64,000 nt of DNA from an uncultured Collinsella sp. Lineage in GTDB: Bacteria > Actinomycetota > Coriobacteriia > Coriobacteriales > Coriobacteriaceae. This document shows positions 17,801-25,820 of this stretch, piece after piece; the first letter of the stretch is position 1, and each line of letters begins with the position of its first letter. The position numbers and the translations under genes were made by a program. The notes beneath the pieces were generated by a model. It ran no database searches, had not been told where the DNA came from, and saw only the letters and a list, made by a program, of their open reading frames with translations. The stretch lies in assembly GCA_900541045.1 (NCBI GenBank), contig UQID01000004.1:49348-113347 (forward strand), given 5' to 3'.

Positions 17801-18140
17801 TGGCCAGGGCAAGGCGACCGTGCCGTTTGCCGTTAAGGACGGCCTGACCGTTTCGATTAAGGCGCTGGATTACAACGCGGTCTATACCGTGAGCGAAGAC
17901 GATTATTCGTCGTTGGGGTACCACGCCGAGCTTACGGGTGCGAGCGGCACGCTCAACGGTCCGCGTGTGACCGTTGCCGTTGAAGCTAAGGCCACCAATT
18001 CCCGACAGGTCGCGGTGCCTACGGGTATTACGCGCAACCCCATCTATGCCCTGGCGATTTTGGCCGCCGGCGTGCTGTTGGCTACGGGCATGGTTGCGCT
18101 GCGTTTACGCCGCGGCTCCAAGAGGGGCGGGCGCCTATGA
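14835..18140 (+). CDS. Large sortase-anchored pilus adhesin (Cpa-like ancillary pilin)
   Basis: A 1101-residue surface protein. A signal peptide covers about residues 1-28. Two related domains (about 30-230 and 320-560) share the landmarks YEWGL.HR and GP.QEN and look like carbohydrate-binding-type beta sandwiches. Near residues 860-920 an InlB-type repeat contains HFEGWYDLS. The C-terminal pilin-type domain has LKVSKSVTGN, VSEDDY and a final Asn, consistent with a Lys-Glu-Asn isopeptide fold. It ends with the sorting signal VPTGI (about 1061-1065), a hydrophobic helix and a basic tail. A G9 run (14889-14897) lies in the signal-peptide codons. No clear ribosome site precedes the ATG, so the start is uncertain. 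It is the first gene of the pilus locus. Confidence 0.8.
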   Translation: MRRTFMMLAAALCVFVMAGGGLPSRAYGDDGNLITNPNFLNQATGWSTTSPNERIGETMKLELSTQLLKPQTNTKQANGNHFALAWNFRPQGTNLYFEPGSTYTTFSTQSGATYEWGLNHRAATDHDVLMLTMGPQQENLSINSAGQDQLMQLRAWLKAQVKMPQGNTVEQYTVYSDPFAANGGFAGNSADGSHFSFEQSDGRIALSVWLVSSNGQGWFSFGTNSTHYYRDLPEEDDEFAYQADYTAASDKTMLALTCYDSNLTGENEQYREWFGNLVNDVHVEKQGTRDIYSDFAKVYWENSSETMTTLTNYAFSTSNLKNENTNIANGSFEEDIHLGNQRPSKFTLCSPHWRTTETDHRIEIVAKNDYYIDPVGHSVTFTPSDGDYAAELNAHEASSLYQYVTTEPGKQYEWGLDHRGRSGRDAMALIIGPRQENEPYKDNQKALDQYQQIVQWIQMSVDNYVGLDVVNFSQSGCSKKIILYSTKFDKVGGFANASSGSAFSWTADAEHTEKWCVWIMASENDAWASYGSNALEQSKKVDYDYTYTIPDGQNQSVFAFVAYNTANGSNSTGNFLDNISFREFYRIETYTTPNGSGTYFYNANTKTADFTYAKNYVGKQEKNSYFMVDAKRDDGAVFIGAFVNGEFYSADDDAHWTRLEDGTYRFEVDKVTKHYKVHLVFSKAGVQYDVNGGKAYHYDPYNESTGDFVQLSGAGASYTSHAAVGQNDNWKFMGWEYAGSGKAVRFDAKHTVTHTAPEGTTDSGTLTIKGKKVNPDTGAVGDAVTVENIPESQGATFVAQWKYRQAFVAQLKNADGTWSNVTTGGTVSSKLKGAKGSIDAGDGSGKDEDAYKKSGVAYFVDDGTFVEAVAAPKEGYHFEGWYDLSNPDAPELLSSSPTYTYNVKDRHTGCVYARFTPRTYTLKVSKSVTGNMGDKRAYFKMTATFTGLKAGQTYAIEYSDASAQGSHALVARPNDRAETVENKTAFTADGQGKATVPFAVKDGLTVSIKALDYNAVYTVSEDDYSSLGYHAELTGASGTLNGPRVTVAVEAKATNSRQVAVPTGITRNPIYALAILAAGVLLATGMVALRLRRGSKRGGRL
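14889..14897 (+). repeat. G9 homopolymer inside the adhesin signal peptide
   Basis: Nine G residues encode Gly-Gly-Gly in the signal peptide. Loss or gain of one base would shift the frame about 20 codons into the protein, the classic layout of a phase-variable surface gene. Confidence 0.75.
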
Positions 18141-18769
18141 GAAGACATGGCGCCAGCAATGCTGGTGATGGGCCAGCCGCACGAGCGGCCCCGCAGGGAA
18201 GACCCCGGGGCTCGCGGTATTCGGCCGCGTCGAACGTGAGGTTGGGCGCCCATGCGGCGCCAGATCTGGGAGAAGCGGACGACCGGCGCGATATCGTGGG
18301 TTTTCTGGCGCGCTTGGCATTTTTTGTCGTGACGCTCTGGCTGCTCTTTGGCGTGGTCTTGGGCGTGGGTGCAGTCACGACTGGCGAGATGGCCCCGCGT
18401 ATCTGTTCGGGTGACGTCATGCTCTACTGGAGGTTCAGCCAGAGCTTCAACGAGGGTGACGTGGTGGTATACACCGCGGATGGCGCAGAGCGCCTAGGCC
18501 GCGTGGTTGCCCGTCCCGGTGATGAGGTCACGATTACCGAGGAAGGCGAGCTCATGGTTAACGGGGCTGTTGTTGTGGAAAGCGACATCACCACGCCGAC
18601 GCCGCGCTATGAGTCTGCTGTGGACTATCCCGTGCGCCTGGGAACGGATGAGTTCTTTGTACTGGCAGATTTGCGTGAGGGCGGCCACGACAGCCGCCTG
18701 TACGGGCCGATTGCCCGCTCGCAGATCAAGGGCAACGTGATCAGCGTGCTGCGCAGGTCGAACCTGTAG
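18137..18769 (+). CDS. Catalytically dead signal-peptidase-like pilus assembly protein (SipA-like)
   Basis: A 210-residue protein with one membrane helix (about 57-80) followed by a signal peptidase I fold. The active-site motif, normally S-M-x-P, reads GEMAPRICSGD, so the Ser nucleophile is Glu84. The general-base Lys of the KRVVGLPGD motif is Gly121 in LGRVVARPGDEV. The rest of the fold, including PGDEVTI and the late GHDSRLYGPI, is kept. The S. pyogenes SipA pilus factor has lost the same two residues (reported as Asp and Gly). The ATG overlaps the adhesin stop by four bases, so translation is probably coupled. It likely helps sortase polymerise the pilin; that role is inferred. Confidence 0.82.
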   Translation: MRRHGASNAGDGPAARAAPQGRPRGSRYSAASNVRLGAHAAPDLGEADDRRDIVGFLARLAFFVVTLWLLFGVVLGVGAVTTGEMAPRICSGDVMLYWRFSQSFNEGDVVVYTADGAERLGRVVARPGDEVTITEEGELMVNGAVVVESDITTPTPRYESAVDYPVRLGTDEFFVLADLREGGHDSRLYGPIARSQIKGNVISVLRRSNL

Positions 18770-18820
18770 GCACGGAGATTGGTTTTATTAAGGGCATATG
18801 CCCGAGAGGAAGGATACAAC

Positions 18821-19924
18821 ATGAAAACTGGAAAGAGACGACTGACAGCATTTGCAGTTGTGGCTGCCACGATGCTGCTGGCTTTGGTGGGAGTTGTCGC
18901 GCCCGCGTGGGCGGAGGACAGTGCCGCTCAACCGCATCTGCCGGTAAAAGACAACAAGGTTACGATCACCTCGACGCTTACCATGAATGAGAATGCCGTG
19001 GTGCCTAATGCGACGTTTAACTATTCGATTGCGCCGGCGGATGAGGAGAGTGAGCTTACGAGCACGAGCGGTATGCCCGTTTATGCTGGAGTGACAGACG
19101 CCGTCACGCTTTCGCCGACTTCCGTTAATTTTTCCAACAAAGGCCTTACAAGCACAGAGAATACCGGTGAGAAAACTAAGACAATAACCGCCAAACTGAG
19201 TGCCGAAATTAAAACCTCTCTGTTCAAGGCTCCGGGTATCTATCGATATAAAATTACGCAGACGCCGTCAGGGCTGGACGGTCTCAACGTTACATACAAG
19301 GAGCTCTTCCTGGATGTTTACGTAGAAAACGAAGAGAATGGCGGTTCGGGCTATGTTGTTAAGGGCTGTATTCTTAGAACAGAAGCAGGCTCGGGCGAGA
19401 AGACCGCAGGTTTTTTGAACAAATATGTCACCCATAAGCTGACCATCACAAAGGTCGTCAAGGGCAACCAAGGTGACAAGAATAAGGACTTTAATTTTAC
19501 CTTCACGATTAAAGGCGCTGACGGGGAGAGCTATGAGTACGCCACTGTGAAAAACGGTGCCACCACCATGAGCCAAACTCCAGCTACGTCGGGAACTGCG
19601 GTTACCGTAAGCCTTAAGCATGGGGAATCCGTCATCGTTTACGGTCTCTCATCGGAGGATAAATTCGCCGTAACTGAGGCGGATTATCATGGCGACGGTT
19701 ATAAGACGTCGTACAAGATTGGTGATGGCACCAATTCGACAGAAGGTAGCTCTATTGTCGAGGAAGCTATCGGTGCTTACGACACCACGGTGATCTTTAC
19801 CAACACCAAGGATGTTACCGTTCCGACCGATGTTATTCGGACGGTCGTTCCCTATGCGGCAATCGTCGCGTTTGCTGCCGTGATGGGCGTGGTCTTCTTC
19901 CGTCCTCGTCGTAATCGTCGTTAA
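18821..19924 (+). CDS. Major pilin, FctA/Spy0128-like, VPTDV sorting signal
   Basis: A 367-residue backbone pilin. The signal peptide ends near residue 31 (PAWA). Domain 1 (about 40-203) ends in FLNKY, where Asn200 is the usual isopeptide acceptor. Domain 2 (about 204-332) has LTITKVVKGNQGDK (Lys211), FAVTEADY (Glu286) and FTNTK (Asn328), a likely Lys-Glu-Asn triad. In domain 1 the acidic position seems to be Gln147 (YKITQ), so that bond is uncertain. The sorting signal is VPTDV (334-338), then a hydrophobic stretch and a basic tail. GAGAGGAAGGA precedes the ATG at 18821. It should be polymerised by the adjacent sortase. Confidence 0.87.
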   Translation: MKTGKRRLTAFAVVAATMLLALVGVVAPAWAEDSAAQPHLPVKDNKVTITSTLTMNENAVVPNATFNYSIAPADEESELTSTSGMPVYAGVTDAVTLSPTSVNFSNKGLTSTENTGEKTKTITAKLSAEIKTSLFKAPGIYRYKITQTPSGLDGLNVTYKELFLDVYVENEENGGSGYVVKGCILRTEAGSGEKTAGFLNKYVTHKLTITKVVKGNQGDKNKDFNFTFTIKGADGESYEYATVKNGATTMSQTPATSGTAVTVSLKHGESVIVYGLSSEDKFAVTEADYHGDGYKTSYKIGDGTNSTEGSSIVEEAIGAYDTTVIFTNTKDVTVPTDVIRTVVPYAAIVAFAAVMGVVFFRPRRNRR

Positions 19925-19944
19925 AACAGCGAGGATTACAGCCG

Positions 19945-20679
19945 ATGGAGCTTAAACGCATAGCTCGGCTGGCGAGAGCCGGCGACCGCGTGCTTACGTG
20001 GTTTGCCGGCTTTCTCGTGCTGCTCATGCTGCTGTACGGGGGCTATTCGCTGTGGGATACAAACAACGTTATGAACGGCGGGTTCATCAGCGATGAGCTG
20101 CTGCACTACAAACCCACCGGGACCAACGATTGCGCACGCCTGCAGGATCTGATGGCCAAAAATCCCGACGTTGTCGGATGGGTCACCATCGATGGCACCA
20201 ACATCGATTATCCCTTCGTTCAGGGAAAAGATAACCAGGAATACCTCAACAAAAACGTGTTGGGGGAGTCCGCGGTTTCGGGAGCGGTGTTTTTGGATAC
20301 GCGCAACAGCCGCGCGATGACCGATCCCTACAATCTGCTCTATGCGCACCACATGGATAACGGTGCGATGTTTGGCGATGTCGATCGGTTTCTAGACAGG
20401 GGCTTCTTTGACCTGCACCGCACGGGCACGCTCTACACAAAGGATGGGGCGTTCCGGCTGCGCATCGTTGCCGTGTGTTCGTTTGCTGCGAGTGATGACA
20501 TTATCTTTGGGCCGGGAAACCTGGACCAGGCCTCGATGCAGACGCTGCTCACGCATATCTCGCAGACGGCGGTGCATGCGGACATGGATGACGTTGGCCC
20601 TGATTCGCGCATCATCGCTCTTTCTACCTGCAGTGATAAAACAAACGGGCGCCGAGCACTTATAGCAGAGGTCTTGTAG
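19945..20679 (+). CDS. Class B sortase, pilus polymerase
   Basis: A 244-residue transpeptidase anchored by a helix at about residues 16-36. The active site is His135 in YAHHMDNGAMF, Cys229 in ALSTCS and an Arg at 236 or 237; the layout is that of SrtB, not SrtA. In the S. pyogenes FCT-3 island the pilin with an EVPTGV-type signal is joined by a class B-like sortase, and here the substrates carry VPTGI and VPTDV. It begins 20 bases after the pilin stop. Polymerisation is inferred from context; the enzyme class is clear. Confidence 0.9.
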   Translation: MELKRIARLARAGDRVLTWFAGFLVLLMLLYGGYSLWDTNNVMNGGFISDELLHYKPTGTNDCARLQDLMAKNPDVVGWVTIDGTNIDYPFVQGKDNQEYLNKNVLGESAVSGAVFLDTRNSRAMTDPYNLLYAHHMDNGAMFGDVDRFLDRGFFDLHRTGTLYTKDGAFRLRIVAVCSFAASDDIIFGPGNLDQASMQTLLTHISQTAVHADMDDVGPDSRIIALSTCSDKTNGRRALIAEVL

Positions 20680-20821
20680 CTCATTGAATATTCCGATTAA
20701 GCTGCGCCCCATAGGCTGCATCAAGTTTGAGGCTCTCGGTCCATCATGGTAGAGTTGTCCGCGCGTGAATTTCGGCACACTGCGCGCTATCTGAGCTTTT
20801 ACCGTTTGGAGGAGTGAGCTT

Positions 20822-21913
20822 GTGAATGCTTCTGTCGCCAAGAAGGCCAGCCAGGCGGTGCGCCTTCTGATGATGGCGCTCACGGCAGTTCTTATCTTTT
20901 TCTTCATCAATGTCATGTTGCTCGTCTCCGACATCCAGGGCACGGCGCGCGTGGTCAACTACGCCGGTCTGGTGCGCGGCACCACGCAGCGAATCGTTAA
21001 GCTCGAGGATGCAGGCCAGCCACAAGACGACCTGCTCAAGGCCGTTGATTCATACATTAGTGGTTTGCGCTACGGAAGCGACGACCTCAATCTCGTCCGT
21101 CTCGATGACGATGAGTATCAGGCAAAGATGACCGAGCTCGCGAGCTATTTTGACAAGCTTCGCACCGAGATTGCCCGTGTGCGCGAAGTCGGCTACGAGA
21201 ACACCGACATCATCGCCATGAGCGAGGAGTTCTTTGGCATTTGTGACGATGCCACGAGGCTTGCGGAGGACTACTCCCAGGAGAAGGCCACGGCGCTCAA
21301 TCGCCTTGAGGGTTTGGTGATTATCGACATCGTGGGCCTGGTGGCGACCTTTGCGGTCGAACTTGCTCGCGCGGTGCGCACTGCCGCGCTCAATCGCGAG
21401 CTGCAGAACAAAGTCTATCTCGATGAAGCCACGGGACTGCCCAACAAGAACAAGTGCGAGGAAATCTTGGGGCAGGGGCATCCCGTTTCCGCCGAAGCGC
21501 CTGTTGCGCTGTGTGTTTTCGATCTTAACAATCTGCATACGGTCAATAACAGCTTTGGCCACGAGAAGGGTGACGAGTACATCCGTTCTTTTGCCCAGCA
21601 GCTGGGGTGCGTGGCGTCCGAGACCTGCTTTGTGGGTCGCGACGGCGGCGATGAGTTTATCGCGGTGCTGTGGAATGCCGACCGAGCTGCCGTGGAGTCC
21701 TGTCTCGCTCGGGTTCGTGCGAACGTGAACGAGTATTCCGGGGCTCACCCCGACATGCCTATCAGCTATGCGGTGGGCTACGCGCTTTCCAGTGATTTTG
21801 ATGTACCGCCTACCATGCGTGAGCTCTTTTCCCAGGCCGACAAAAATATGTACATCGACAAGAACCGCGTAAAGACAGCCGAGGCAGCTGGGCCGCAACG
21901 CGAGGAGCGGTAA
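20822..21913 (+). CDS. Membrane-bound GGDEF diguanylate cyclase
   Basis: A 363-residue protein with two membrane helices (about 13-35 and 160-182) enclosing an extracellular helical sensor that begins RVVNYAGLVRGTTQRI, similar to PilJ-type sensors. A C-terminal GGDEF domain carries an intact GGDEF at 275-279, FDLNNLHTVNN for metal binding and the QADKNMY end motif. It should make cyclic di-GMP. No RxxD inhibition site is seen before GGDEF. The GTG at 20822 has GGAGGAG about ten bases upstream. It starts 142 bases after the sortase gene and may connect c-di-GMP to pilus or surface behaviour. Confidence 0.88.
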   Translation: MNASVAKKASQAVRLLMMALTAVLIFFFINVMLLVSDIQGTARVVNYAGLVRGTTQRIVKLEDAGQPQDDLLKAVDSYISGLRYGSDDLNLVRLDDDEYQAKMTELASYFDKLRTEIARVREVGYENTDIIAMSEEFFGICDDATRLAEDYSQEKATALNRLEGLVIIDIVGLVATFAVELARAVRTAALNRELQNKVYLDEATGLPNKNKCEEILGQGHPVSAEAPVALCVFDLNNLHTVNNSFGHEKGDEYIRSFAQQLGCVASETCFVGRDGGDEFIAVLWNADRAAVESCLARVRANVNEYSGAHPDMPISYAVGYALSSDFDVPPTMRELFSQADKNMYIDKNRVKTAEAAGPQREER

Positions 21914-21934
21914 GCCTGTAACAGAGGGTATAGA

Positions 21935-21969
21935 AAAGCCTCCGCAGCCCGTGTGGCTGCGGAGGCTTT
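21935..21969 (+). terminator. Terminator after the diguanylate cyclase gene
   Basis: AAAGCCTCCGCAGCC (21935-21949) pairs perfectly with 21955-21969 around a five-base loop. The A/T ends make it usable from either side. Confidence 0.75.
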
Positions 21970-21980
21970 ATTCGTTGCGG

Positions 21981-22090
21981 CGCATTGTGTTTGGGTCGCT
22001 GAGATGAGTCGATTTGCCCCGAAAGAGGAGGGCATTGACCTTAGGGTCATGCCCGACGAATGAGCGACAAATCGGCCATCTCGGCGGGCC
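21981..22090 (-). ncRNA. Structured intergenic element, copy 4 (diverged)
   Basis: On the minus strand this directly follows the ABC exporter gene. Its core GGGCATGACC-CTAA-GGTC-A-ATGCCC (22030-22054) has the same stem, four-base loop position and bulged A as the copies at 26421, 43621 and 59203. An ATTTGTC..TCATTC stretch precedes it and a CAGCGAC box follows it, also as in the others. The helper stems are weaker here, so this is a diverged copy. Confidence 0.5.
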
Positions 22091-22093
22091 GAA

Positions 22094-24013
22094 CTACTCC
22101 AGCTCAAACGCTCCGGTGTAGAGCTGGTAGTAATACCCGCGCTTGGCGATCAGCTCGTCGTGGTTACCGCGCTCGATAATGCGGCCATGGTCCAGACAGA
22201 TGATCGCGTCGGAGTTGCGCACGGTGGACAGGCGGTGCGCGATGACAAACGTCGTGCGACCCTCCATGAGCTTGTCCATGCCCGCTTGCACGATGGCCTC
22301 GGTGCGGGTGTCGATGGAGCTCGTGGCCTCGTCCAGAATCATCGCCGGCGGATCGGCGACGGCAGCGCGTGCGATCGAAATCAGCTGGCGCTGGCCCTGC
22401 GACAGCTGCGCGCCGTTGCCGGTGAGCATCGTGTCGTAGCCGTCGGGCAGGCGGGTGATAAAGTCGTCCGCGCCCGCGAGCTTGGCCGCCGCGATGCACT
22501 CCTCGTCGGTGGCGTCCAGGTTGCCGTAGCGGATGTTATCCATCACGGTGCCGGTGAACAGGTTCACGTCCTGCAGTACCACGCCCAGCGAGCGGCGCAG
22601 ATCGGCCTTGCGGATCTTGTTGACGTTGATGCCGTCGTAGCGAATCTTGCCGTCGGCGATGTCATAGAAGCGGTTGATGAGGTTGGTGATGGTCGTCTTA
22701 CCGGCACCGGTGGCGCCGACAAACGCGACCTTCTGGCCCGGCTTGGCAAACACGGACACGCCGTGCAGCACCTCGTGGTCGGGCGTGTAGCCAAAGTCGA
22801 CGTTGTCCATGACCAGGTCGCCGCGCAGCGGTACGTACTCGATCTCGCCGGTTGCGCGGTGCGGATGTTTCCACGCCCACATGCCGGTGTGGTGGTCGGC
22901 CTCCTCGAGCTGCCAGGTATCGGGGTTCACCTGCGCGTTGACGAGCGTCACGTAGCCTTCGTCGGTCTCGGGCTTCTCGTCGATGAGCTCAAAGATGCGG
23001 TCGGCGCCGGCGAGGCCCATGACCACGGCGTTGATCTGCTGCGAGATCTGGCCGATCTGTCCGCAGAACTGCTTGGTCATGTTGAGGAACGGCACCACGA
23101 CGGCGATGGACAGCGCCATACCCGAGATGCTCAGGTTGGGCACGCCCAGCGCCAGGAAAATGCCGCCGGCAAGGGCCACCAGCACGTAGAGCAGATTGCC
23201 CAGGTTCATAAGGATGGGCATGAGGATGTTGGCGTACATGTTGGCCTTCTGCGAGACCTCGAAGAGCTTTTCGTTGCGCTCGTCAAAATCAGCCTCGGCG
23301 GCAGACTCGTGGCAGAATGCCTTGACGACCTTCTGGCCGTTCATGACTTCCTCGATATGGCCCTCGACCACGCCGAGCTCGGACTGCTGCGCAATAAAGA
23401 AACGCGCGGAGTTGGAGCCGAGCAGCTTGGTCATAAAGGTCATAAAGACGACGCCGGCCACAATGACCAGGCACATCCACACGCTGTAGTACAGCATGAT
23501 AAAGAATACCGTGACGATGACGATGGTCGTCATGAGCAGGTTGGGCAGCGACTGGCTGATCATCTGGCGCAGCGTGTCGATGTCGTTGGTGTAGTGGCTC
23601 ATGATGTCGCCGCGCTGGTGCGTGTCGAAGTAGCGAATCGGCAGGTCCTGCATGCGGTTGAACATCTTCTCGCGCAGCTTCTCGAGCGAGCCCTGCGTGA
23701 CGATGGCCATGGCGCGGTTCCAGAAGAGCGAAGACAGGATGCCGACGCCGTAGATGCAGGCGAGGGTAGTCACGAGCTGTGCGATCTTGGGCTGTGCGGC
23801 TTCCCAATCGCCCGACTGCCACGATTCGCTAATAATCTGCAGGGCGCTCTGAAGGAAGGTCGCGCCGATGGAGTTGATGATGGCGCAGAGCACCACGCCG
23901 ACGACGACGAGGGGCAAAAGCACGGGGTAGAAGCCAAAGAGCGTCTTGATGAGGCGCGACATGGTGCCGCCCTTGCGGTTGAGCGCGCGCTCGGCGGTCG
24001 TTGCCTTACTCAT
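22094..24013 (-). CDS. ABC exporter half, canonical Walker B subunit
   Basis: A 639-residue membrane-NBD fusion, the second half of a heterodimeric multidrug-type exporter. Six helices in the first 320 residues are followed by a linker insertion of about 45 residues (around WKHPHRATGEIEYVP). The NBD has GATGAGKTT, the altered signature LSQGQRQ, Walker B MILDEATSS with the catalytic Glu, and H-loop AHRLS. The start at 24013 has GGAGG upstream and overlaps the partner's stop by eight bases. Its imperfect signature pairs with the partner's Walker A, forming the degenerate ATP site. The substrate is unknown. Confidence 0.9.
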   Translation of the reverse strand: MSKATTAERALNRKGGTMSRLIKTLFGFYPVLLPLVVVGVVLCAIINSIGATFLQSALQIISESWQSGDWEAAQPKIAQLVTTLACIYGVGILSSLFWNRAMAIVTQGSLEKLREKMFNRMQDLPIRYFDTHQRGDIMSHYTNDIDTLRQMISQSLPNLLMTTIVIVTVFFIMLYYSVWMCLVIVAGVVFMTFMTKLLGSNSARFFIAQQSELGVVEGHIEEVMNGQKVVKAFCHESAAEADFDERNEKLFEVSQKANMYANILMPILMNLGNLLYVLVALAGGIFLALGVPNLSISGMALSIAVVVPFLNMTKQFCGQIGQISQQINAVVMGLAGADRIFELIDEKPETDEGYVTLVNAQVNPDTWQLEEADHHTGMWAWKHPHRATGEIEYVPLRGDLVMDNVDFGYTPDHEVLHGVSVFAKPGQKVAFVGATGAGKTTITNLINRFYDIADGKIRYDGINVNKIRKADLRRSLGVVLQDVNLFTGTVMDNIRYGNLDATDEECIAAAKLAGADDFITRLPDGYDTMLTGNGAQLSQGQRQLISIARAAVADPPAMILDEATSSIDTRTEAIVQAGMDKLMEGRTTFVIAHRLSTVRNSDAIICLDHGRIIERGNHDELIAKRGYYYQLYTGAFELE

Positions 24014-25820
24014 GTGCCTCGCCTCCTTCCTGGGTCTGAGCTTGCGTTGTGGATGCCTCGGTGTCGGCCTCGACGGCCCCTTCGCCCTCGGCAGACATCT
24101 TGTTTTGCGAGGTAAAGGTCTCGCGGTAGATCTCGCTTGTCTTAAGCAGCTCGTCATGGTTGCCGATTTGCGCGATGCGGCCACCTTCCATGACGATGAT
24201 GCGGTCTGCGTCCTGCACGGAGCTAATGCGCTGGGCGATGATGAGCTTGGTCGTGTTAGGCAGATAGCTTGCCAGCCCTGCGCGAATCTTGGCATCGGTC
24301 TTGGTGTCGACGGCGCTGGTGGAGTCGTCCAGGATCAAGATCTTGGGGCGACGCAGCAGGGCACGCGCAATGCACAGGCGCTGCTTCTGACCGCCGGAAA
24401 CATTGGAGCCGCCCTGCTCGATCCAGGTGTCGTAGCCCTTGGGGAAACCGTCGACAAACTCATCGGCGCAGGCCAGATGTGCCGCCTCGCGGACCTCCTC
24501 GTCGGTGGCATTCGGGTCGCCCCAGCGCAGATTTTCGGCGATGGTGCCGCTAAACAGCACGTTTTTCTGTAGCACCATGGCGACCTGGTGGCGCAGGGCG
24601 TCCAGGTCGTAGTCGCGCACGTCCATGCCGCCCACGCGCACGGTGCCTTCGGTGGCGTCGTACAGGCGGGCGATGAGGTTTACAAGCGTGGACTTGGCCG
24701 AGCCAGTGCCGCCGATGATGCCGATGGTCTCGCCGCTCTTAATGTGCAGGTCGATATCGTCGAGCGCCTGGCGCTTCGCATGCGCGGAATACTTAAAGCT
24801 CACGTGGTCAAAGTCGATGGAACCGTCGACAACCTCGAGCACGGGCTCGGCGGGATTGGCGATCGTGGGCTCGGCGGCCAACACCTCGGTAATGCGGTGC
24901 GCCGATTCGTCGGCCATGGTCACCATGACAAAGATCATCGACAGCTGCATCAGGCTCATAAGGATCTGGAAACCATAGGTAAAGATCGAGGAGAGCTGGC
25001 CCACATCGAACAGCGTGCCCTGGCTCGTGATGATGAGCTTGGAGCCCAGGTAGATGATGACGACAAACGCGCCGTTGACGCAGATGTTCATCATGGGGTT
25101 GTTAAAGGCGAGTAGCTTCTCGGCGCGGGTGAAGTCCATCTGGACGTCGCGCGCGGCGGTCGCGAACTTCTCCTTCTCAAAGTCTTCGCGAACATAGCTC
25201 TTGACCACGCGCATGCCGGTGACGTTTTCCTCGACGGACTCGTTAAGGGCGTCGTACTTGTGGAACACGCGCGAGAAGATGGGGCGCACCTTAAAGATGA
25301 TAAAGAACAGTCCAAAGCCCAGCAGCGGAATGATGACCAGGTAGACCATGGCGACGCTGCCGCCCATGATAAACGCCATGCTAAAGGCGAAGATCAATAC
25401 CAGCGGCGCGCGCACGGCGATACGGATGATCATCATAAAGGCCTGCTGCACGTTGTTGATATCAGTGGTCAGACGCGTGACGAGCGAGGAACTCGAGAAC
25501 TCATCGATGTTAGCAAAGCTGAACGTCTGGATCTTGTAGAACAGGTCGTGACGCAGATTCTTGGCGAAGCCGCAGCTCGCATGGCTGCAGGTAACGCCGG
25601 CAGCGGCGCCAAAAGCAAGCGACGTCAGCGCGATGAGCACCAAAAAGCCTGCGGTGGGAAGCATCTCGGCTACGGTGGTGCCGTCTTTGATAGCGTCGAT
25701 CAGGTTGGCGGTGATAAATGGAATCAGCATCTCGCAGAGCACCTCGCCAAGCACGAGCAATGGCGTGGCAACGGTGACTTTCATATAGTCGCGGATGCTG
25801 CCCATGAGGGTTTTAATCAT
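24006..25820 (-). CDS. ABC exporter half, degenerate Walker B subunit
   Basis: A 604-residue partner with six N-terminal helices and an NBD: GGTGSAKST, canonical signature VSGGQKQR, Walker B ILILDDSTSAVD and AQRISS. The catalytic Glu is Asp and the H-loop His is Gln, so this NBD cannot hydrolyse normally. This is the known pattern of heterodimers such as TM287/288 and BmrCD, with one active and one regulatory site. The tail is acidic and rich in Glu, Ala and Thr. It overlaps the MarR gene by eight bases, giving a tightly coupled three-gene unit. Confidence 0.9.
   Translation of the reverse strand: MIKTLMGSIRDYMKVTVATPLLVLGEVLCEMLIPFITANLIDAIKDGTTVAEMLPTAGFLVLIALTSLAFGAAAGVTCSHASCGFAKNLRHDLFYKIQTFSFANIDEFSSSSLVTRLTTDINNVQQAFMMIIRIAVRAPLVLIFAFSMAFIMGGSVAMVYLVIIPLLGFGLFFIIFKVRPIFSRVFHKYDALNESVEENVTGMRVVKSYVREDFEKEKFATAARDVQMDFTRAEKLLAFNNPMMNICVNGAFVVIIYLGSKLIITSQGTLFDVGQLSSIFTYGFQILMSLMQLSMIFVMVTMADESAHRITEVLAAEPTIANPAEPVLEVVDGSIDFDHVSFKYSAHAKRQALDDIDLHIKSGETIGIIGGTGSAKSTLVNLIARLYDATEGTVRVGGMDVRDYDLDALRHQVAMVLQKNVLFSGTIAENLRWGDPNATDEEVREAAHLACADEFVDGFPKGYDTWIEQGGSNVSGGQKQRLCIARALLRRPKILILDDSTSAVDTKTDAKIRAGLASYLPNTTKLIIAQRISSVQDADRIIVMEGGRIAQIGNHDELLKTSEIYRETFTSQNKMSAEGEGAVEADTEASTTQAQTQEGGEAHE

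Noticed and set aside
20680..20821. Cyclic di-GMP riboswitch before the diguanylate cyclase gene
   Set aside because: No GEMM-like core or paired tetraloop-receptor arrangement could be recognised.
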